Of a stretch of DNA of 64,000 bases, positions 59,402-64,000 are shown one piece after another. The position numbers and the translations under genes were made by a program. Source of the stretch: Yersinia enterocolitica subsp. enterocolitica (GTDB lineage Bacteria > Pseudomonadota > Gammaproteobacteria > Enterobacterales > Enterobacteriaceae); contig NZ_LR590469.1 of the NCBI RefSeq assembly GCF_901472495.1, positions 2,232,001-2,296,000 on the forward strand. Reading direction: 5' to 3'. Numbering within the stretch: position 1 is the stretch's first letter; every line of letters begins with the position of its first letter. Below the pieces are notes generated by a model, which was not told the origin of the DNA, made no database searches, and saw only the letters and a program-made list of their open reading frames with translations.

Positions 59402-60234
59402 TAACTCTTTCTCTTAGATTCAGGCATTAACGCACAGGTTAGATGCTTAGTCAGTCGCCTTGCAGCAAGCGCTAGTGATAAATCACTATCATGGATAAAT
59501 TCATTACTATTGATTTTATTTTGAACAATAATATTAAATTGAGGCTTTACCGGCGGGATATTATACCACTTAAGTTCTTTCGTCAGCATCGGAGGATTAC
59601 AATCAATATAAACAATCCGGATATCACACCCGCTATGCAATGCAATATTCGCGGCCCCTCGTTGTAAACTCAGTTCGCAACCAGCAGTTGTTCTTGTCCC
59701 TTCAGGGAATATAAGGATGCTTCCTCCCCTGGCTAATCGAGCTTTACAGTGTATTAATAACCTATCTGACGCAGTATTAACCAAATAACCAGCAGACTTG
59801 ATAACACCTGCAACAAATATATTATTTAACAATGCTTCCTTGACAATACAATCACATCTTGGCATATGTGCGGCCAGCAACACATAATCTAATAAGCTAG
59901 GGTGGTTAGCCACAATCAAACAACCGGTGTCCTCAGAGAACAGCTTATTATTTTCTATTTGATAATCGAAAACACCGAGAAATCTGGCTATACGTAGAAA
60001 TAGCTGAAAACTATAACGAATACTTTGCTGAGTGATCTGACTTCTGGTTGCTTCTGAACGAATAATCAGGCGTAAAGAGGAAAACCAAAAAAGGGATAAT
60101 AACAGCCCTCCTAAGCCAAAAAGCATGAAGCAAAAAGCTGTTGCAACAACTCGCCATGAACGATTTAGCAAAGAAGAATGCTGGGGCGTAGTTTGAACTG
60201 CAAGAGAACTATCCATCACTGGCTCCATTGCCAA
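59401..60234 (-). CDS. apeD: 1-acylglycerol-phosphate acyltransferase-like ApeD
   Basis: A PlsC-type acyltransferase of 277 residues with a membrane anchor near residues 28-52. The NHX4D motif is VANHPSLLDYVLLAAHMP near residue 110 and the second motif is FPEGTRT near 177. It probably transfers an acyl or polyene chain to a lipid-like acceptor. It overlaps apeC by 19 bp. A shorter start at the Met three codons in is possible. Confidence 0.84.
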   Translation of the reverse strand: MAMEPVMDSSLAVQTTPQHSSLLNRSWRVVATAFCFMLFGLGGLLLSLFWFSSLRLIIRSEATRSQITQQSIRYSFQLFLRIARFLGVFDYQIENNKLFSEDTGCLIVANHPSLLDYVLLAAHMPRCDCIVKEALLNNIFVAGVIKSAGYLVNTASDRLLIHCKARLARGGSILIFPEGTRTTAGCELSLQRGAANIALHSGCDIRIVYIDCNPPMLTKELKWYNIPPVKPQFNIIVQNKINSNEFIHDSDLSLALAARRLTKHLTCALMPESKRKS

Positions 60235-60974
60235 TTATTTTGCTGACCTTGTATTACGAAATAAGACTTTTTATTCAACCAATTATGCAAGAAATTAAGC
60301 CCCTGCGGTAATTCAGAATTAATGCTATCGGTGCTAGAAATGCCTTCACACTGCAAATCATCACCAGTAGTTAACAATAATGCTAATGCATAGGGCAACC
60401 CTATCGGAGACGTCTGAGAATGATAAAAGTCAGGCATAATTCCATCGAAATCGACTAATAGCACCCGCTCAGCACCACAAGCGAGCATCCCCATCGCTTC
60501 GAGGATACCTTGTTGAAAACTGTCTATTCCTGCTGCAAGTGACGTTACAGGCAATGTATCGCTTGCAGTGATAGTTAACCATCCAGATGCGGTATTGTGA
60601 ACTGACATGGCAAAATCGGTTGGAGAAATGCTCTGCTGCTGATGGAGGCATTGTAGTATCTTGTAAGTACGCTCCAATTCTCCATGGCGGCTGGTAAATA
60701 TTGCCATATCTGCAGTTTCTGCCCCTAACAATGAAAGCCCTGCTTCAACCGCTAGTCGGCTACCTGTACTCATCCTTCTGGCGGACATCATAGGTATATG
60801 CGCTGACTTAGGTAAATCCCCTTGCCAGGCGGTGTGATTTGCACAATTCTTCGCCCAGTCAAGCCACTGCTCACGAACTCCCATACCTGGAGCTAAAGCA
60901 CACCAATTCAGTATATTCAGCGAATGAGCCACGATCTCCGGACTTCCCAAGTAACAAGCAGTAAAGCGAGACAA
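60216..60974 (-). CDS. apeC: Chain-length-factor-like ketosynthase homologue ApeC
   Basis: First gene of the minus-strand operon. A 252-residue protein of the ketoacyl-synthase N-terminal type (PF13723). The position that holds the catalytic Cys in ApeO and ApeR is replaced in MSVHNTASGWLTI near residue 120, so it cannot condense alone. This fits the described ApeO-ApeC heterodimer in which ApeC acts as a chain length partner. It is much shorter than a full KS and has no second half. Confidence 0.82.
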   Translation of the reverse strand: MSRFTACYLGSPEIVAHSLNILNWCALAPGMGVREQWLDWAKNCANHTAWQGDLPKSAHIPMMSARRMSTGSRLAVEAGLSLLGAETADMAIFTSRHGELERTYKILQCLHQQQSISPTDFAMSVHNTASGWLTITASDTLPVTSLAAGIDSFQQGILEAMGMLACGAERVLLVDFDGIMPDFYHSQTSPIGLPYALALLLTTGDDLQCEGISSTDSINSELPQGLNFLHNWLNKKSYFVIQGQQNNWQWSQ

Positions 60975-61320
60975 TTTATTCTATTTCCAGGTAAAAAGCA
61001 TTTAAAAATTTGATTATTCTTTTTTTGTTTAAGAATTACTTATATTCACACTTTGAATGTGATTAAAATTCCAAAAAAAAATATTTTATATATCGGCATG
61101 TTTCTAATAATCTTTAGATGAATTCCAAATTTATTTATATTTACGTGATGAAAAGCAATAAATATGAACAACAACATCCAGATTACATTTATGTAAAATA
61201 AAAGCAATATAAGAATATTTGTGTATTTGAATGAGTCAGAGTATTTTATCCTTGCTATACAGCATGCTGCGTTATTCCTCTCATGGACTAACATGAAAAT
61301 TATTAATTAATTGGATAATC
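60975..61320. other. AT-rich divergent promoter region of the aryl polyene locus
   Basis: 346 bp of low GC separate apeC (minus) from the lipoprotein gene (plus). Both operon arms must start here. AT-richness suggests silencing by a nucleoid protein. An 82-codon minus-strand ORF at 61046-61294 is hydrophobic and AT-driven, and I do not support it. Confidence 0.55.
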
Positions 61321-61707
61321 ATGAAATTATTAAAAACGATTTTAATCGGGTTTGTATCTCTCGCATTTATCACTGGATGCTCTAGTACCACGCCAATACA
61401 AAACGTGAGCCAAACAGTAATTGGCAATCATACTACTGCCGAAGTACAAAAAGCGATTATGGCCGGAGGGATAAAACGAGGCTGGATAATGACTCCTGCC
61501 TCTGACGGTGTGATTAACGGAAAACTAATAAATCGCGACCATACGGTTGAAATTCAGATCAATTACAGTGCTAATAATTATCAAGTCAAATACATTGGCA
61601 GTACTAATATGGATGCAAAAAATGGGAAGATACATTCAAAATACAATCGCTGGATAGCTAATTTGAACAAAGACATTCAGATCCAACTCAGTCAGCCATC
61701 GATATAA
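61321..61707 (+). CDS. Lipoprotein of the aryl polyene locus
   Basis: A 128-residue lipoprotein with lipobox FITGCSS at residues 18-24. The mature part has VIGNHTTAEVQKAIMAGGIKRGWIM and a repeated YSANNYQVKYIGS beta pattern. Similar small lipoproteins occur at the start of APE clusters. I think it could correspond to ApeA or to a paralogue, but I am not sure and give no symbol. It precedes the methyltransferase by 58 bp, diverging from apeC. Confidence 0.75.
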   Translation: MKLLKTILIGFVSLAFITGCSSTTPIQNVSQTVIGNHTTAEVQKAIMAGGIKRGWIMTPASDGVINGKLINRDHTVEIQINYSANNYQVKYIGSTNMDAKNGKIHSKYNRWIANLNKDIQIQLSQPSI

Positions 61708-61765
61708 CATCATAAATAACAATAAGTTATTATAAAAACTCACCATTCAAAGAGAATCATGCTGG

Positions 61766-62875
61766 GTGGTGAGCTATTACTTGGATTACGAGGACGTAAG
61801 CTTGCGCTACGGATATGACAAGGATCAAATCAGTGCTTTGGCGGCAATAACTGAAGCTCAAAAAATAGCTTTTGCACCAATGCTATTTCAAGCTGCACTT
61901 AACCTGAGGGAATCAGGGATTCTAGCCGCATTAGATGACTCAGGTAAGAACGGAATAACCTTGGATGAGATTGAAGATCATTGCTCGCTAAGTAGATACG
62001 CCATCAGTATCTTATTGGATATGGGGCTGAGTGGTCACATTCTCTACCAGCAGGGAAAACATTTTTATCTGGGTAAGATTGGCCACTACTTGTTACATGA
62101 TCAAATGACCCGCGTAAATATGGATTTCACTCGAGACGTTTGTTACCAAGGATTATTCAATTTAAAAGAATCCCTGGAAACAGGCAAACCAGCGGGATTA
62201 TCTGTGTTTGGTGAATGGCCGACAATTTATCCAGCACTGAGTGAATTGCCCAGTGCAGCCCGCGAGAGTTGGTTCGCCTTTGATCACTTCTATTCAGATA
62301 ATGCCTTTCAACTTGCCCTAAAGACAATTTTTGATCTTGAGCCTAAACATATATATGACATCGGTGCTAATACCGGGAAGTGGGCTCTGCAATGTGCAGC
62401 CCATGATCCTGATGTAAAAATAACACTATTGGACTTACCACAACAGATAGCTTTAGCCAATGAGAATGTCAAAAGCAAAGGTTATAGCGATCGTATTAGT
62501 TCGTATCCCGTAGATCTGTTACTGGCAGATAAATTACCTGGGGAAGCGGATGTTTGGTGGATGAGCCAATTTCTAGACTGTTTCAGCGAGGAAAGAATTG
62601 TACATATTCTAAAGCTTATTCACCGCGCGATGAAACCAGATAGCTATGTATGCATTATGGAGATATTCTGGGATAGGCAACAATTCGAAGCCGGCGCATT
62701 TAGCTTAAATGCATCATCTCTTTATTTTACATGCATGGCTAACGGCAATAGCCGTTTTTATCACTCAGATACATTTTACCAGTGCTTATCTGCTGCAGGG
62801 TTCTATGTTGAGGAAGATATTGATGGTCTTGGCATTGGTCATACGTTATTAGTCTGCCGTAAAGAATCAGCTTAG
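61766..62875 (+). CDS. SAM-dependent methyltransferase of the aryl polyene locus
   Basis: A 369-residue methyltransferase with an N-terminal helical (dimerisation, winged-helix like) domain and a class I SAM domain. Motif I is HIYDIGANTGKWALQCAA near residues 195-212, followed by ITLLDLPQQIALANENV. This resembles O-methyltransferase families with a winged N-terminal part. In E. coli and Xenorhabdus APE clusters a methyltransferase modifies the aryl head group. The start is GTG at 61766, because an ATG at 61759 is out of frame. Divergent from the main operon. Confidence 0.84.
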   Translation: MVSYYLDYEDVSLRYGYDKDQISALAAITEAQKIAFAPMLFQAALNLRESGILAALDDSGKNGITLDEIEDHCSLSRYAISILLDMGLSGHILYQQGKHFYLGKIGHYLLHDQMTRVNMDFTRDVCYQGLFNLKESLETGKPAGLSVFGEWPTIYPALSELPSAARESWFAFDHFYSDNAFQLALKTIFDLEPKHIYDIGANTGKWALQCAAHDPDVKITLLDLPQQIALANENVKSKGYSDRISSYPVDLLLADKLPGEADVWWMSQFLDCFSEERIVHILKLIHRAMKPDSYVCIMEIFWDRQQFEAGAFSLNASSLYFTCMANGNSRFYHSDTFYQCLSAAGFYVEEDIDGLGIGHTLLVCRKESA

Positions 62876-62880
62876 TACGA

Positions 62881-62905
62881 AGCCCTCAGATTGAGGGCTT
62901 ATACA
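62881..62905 (+). terminator. Terminator after the methyltransferase gene
   Basis: Stem AGCCCTCA/TGAGGGCT with a three-base loop, 5 bp beyond the TAG stop codon. It is followed by TATACAC, so it is a modest terminator. Confidence 0.65.
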
Positions 62906-63030
62906 CTCCCCCATTCCTATCCCCTGCTTTAATCACACTTAGTCACCATGACTTTTCATTCGCTGTGGTCTGTTAAATTAAGAACATAATTAACTAAGAG
63001 ATATCTGCCTACGAGTAGGAGTATTACCGC

Positions 63031-63096
63031 ATGGCTCGATTAAGAGATAGTTATTGGGGGGATAGATTTAGCAGACTAAAAATAGATAGAAGTTAA
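63031..63096 (+). CDS. Possible 21-residue peptide ORF
   Basis: ATG at 63031 with AGGAG nine bases upstream encodes MARLRDSYWGDRFSRLKIDR S then TAA, followed within a few bases by a strong hairpin (63104-63134). The basic peptide matches nothing I know. Correct Shine-Dalgarno spacing and adjacent terminator are suggestive only. Confidence 0.25.
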   Translation: MARLRDSYWGDRFSRLKIDRS

Positions 63097-63103
63097 AATG
63101 CAA

Positions 63104-63134
63104 AAAACCCCTGAATCATCGATTCAGGGGTTTT
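63104..63134. terminator. Bidirectional terminator downstream of tRNA-Asp
   Basis: Perfect stem AAAACCCCTGAATC/GATTCAGGGGTTTT with loop ATC; strong on both strands. It ends the rrn-aspU transcript coming from the right. Confidence 0.9.
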
Positions 63135-63142
63135 GCAATAAG

Positions 63143-63219
63143 TGGCGGAACGGACGGGGCTCGAACCCGCGACCCCCTGCGTGACAGGCAGGTATTCTAA
63201 CCAACTGAACTACCGCTCC
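63143..63219 (-). tRNA. aspU: tRNA-Asp (GTC), aspU position at the end of the rRNA operon
   Basis: A 77-nt minus-strand tRNA with encoded CCA and anticodon GTC. The acceptor stem is GGAGCGG/CCGTTCC. It lies 123 bp after the 5S gene, as aspU does after rrnH in E. coli, where dkgB follows directly. Here the aryl polyene locus intervenes. Confidence 0.96.
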
Positions 63220-63342
63220 ACCGATTCTTTTACGTGTATCTTCCTGATACCCATCCTTTACAGGACCAGCGCTCCTCGCTGTGCAAAACCGCTCATCGCG
63301 ATTTTGTCAGTTACCAGATGTCATTCTGATAACTCGTGTTTG

Positions 63343-63462
63343 ATGCCTGGCAGTGTCCTACTCTCGCATGGGGAGACCCCACACTACCATCGGCGCTACG
63401 GCGTTTCACTTCTGAGTTCGGCATGGGTTCAGGTGGGTCCACCGCGCTATGGCCGCCAGGCA
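63343..63462 (-). rRNA. rrf: 5S ribosomal RNA
   Basis: 120 nt on the minus strand starting TGCCTGGCGGCCATAGCGCG and ending CTGCCAGGCAT, nearly identical to enterobacterial 5S rRNA. The ends pair as helix I. Confidence 0.97.
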
Positions 63463-63574
63463 AATTCTGTTTCAATTAACCCGCTACATGTATTAATCAC
63501 GCAGCCAGCCAATCCAATCTCGGAACTTCGCTGAAAATATCTATCTCTCAAATTCAAAACACCTTTGGTGTTGT

Positions 63575-64000
<426 letters not shown>

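Noticed and set aside
61046..61294. 82-codon hydrophobic ORF in the APE divergent promoter
   Set aside because: Composed of AT-rich Ile/Phe/Tyr codons in a non-coding AT-rich spacer with no start site support.
63142..63534. 130-codon plus-strand ORF
   Set aside because: It is antisense to tRNA-Asp and 5S rRNA, which fully explain the sequence.

Overview
The window is chromosomal DNA from a Yersinia, most likely an enterocolitica-like species. The evidence is a complete ureABCEFGD urease operon followed by a yut urea channel and a nickel permease, with a ynt-type nickel ABC transporter upstream. ERIC elements are present, including one with an internal insertion of about 70 bp as described in yersiniae. 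Gene content and order match Escherichia coli over long stretches, for example rrn-aspU-dkgB-yafC-yafD-mltD-gloB-yafS-rnhA-dnaQ-aspV, nrdHIEF-proVWX and asr-ydgU. The species call is an inference. Genus is fairly secure and species is not.

Layout. 1-2215: end of a glyceraldehyde-3-phosphate reductase gene, two crcB fluoride-channel genes, and a palindromic repeat inserted in a terminator. 2242-4156: a Kch-type potassium channel and the periplasmic acid chaperone HdeB. 4171-18393: the acid/urea/nickel block, made of a NiCoT permease, Yut, urease accessory and structural genes, and YntABCDE, all on the minus strand. 18394-27287: small conserved genes, two decayed genes, AraC-type regulators, a secreted hydrolase, the acid-shock gene asr and a 32-residue YdgU-like membrane peptide gene that is easy to miss. 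27288-29725: an ElaB/YqjD-type protein and a MocR-type regulator divergent from an AhpD-like protein. 29846-37840: class Ib ribonucleotide reductase nrdHIEF behind two NrdR boxes, then the proVWX osmoprotectant transporter. 37895-43574: tandem ERIC copies, tRNA-Asp, and the dnaQ-rnhA-yafS-gloB-mltD-yafD block. 43817-47070: an MFS exporter, the YafC-type LysR regulator, a second copy of the palindromic repeat, and dkgB. 47291-60974: a compact 13.7-kb minus-strand operon with the full gene set of an aryl polyene (APE) pathway. A lipoprotein gene and a methyltransferase gene are transcribed away from it. 63143-64000: the distal end of an rRNA operon (tRNA-Asp, 5S, 3' end of 23S) on the minus strand.

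How it fits together. Several genes point to acid survival: urease with dedicated urea and nickel uptake, HdeB, and Asr with YdgU. The APE operon holds three ketosynthase-type proteins, two ACPs, a ketoreductase, two hotdog dehydratases, an AMP-dependent ligase, acyl and glycosyl transferases, a thioesterase, and an envelope export set (LolA-like, MMPL, lipoprotein). Together these should build an aryl polyene lipid and move it to the outer membrane. Relative to E. coli it sits exactly between aspU and dkgB, so this junction looks like an insertion point. The APE family is already described. What looks less familiar here is the split operon architecture, the repeat that duplicates a terminator, the diverged tRNA-Asp pair and the small genes.
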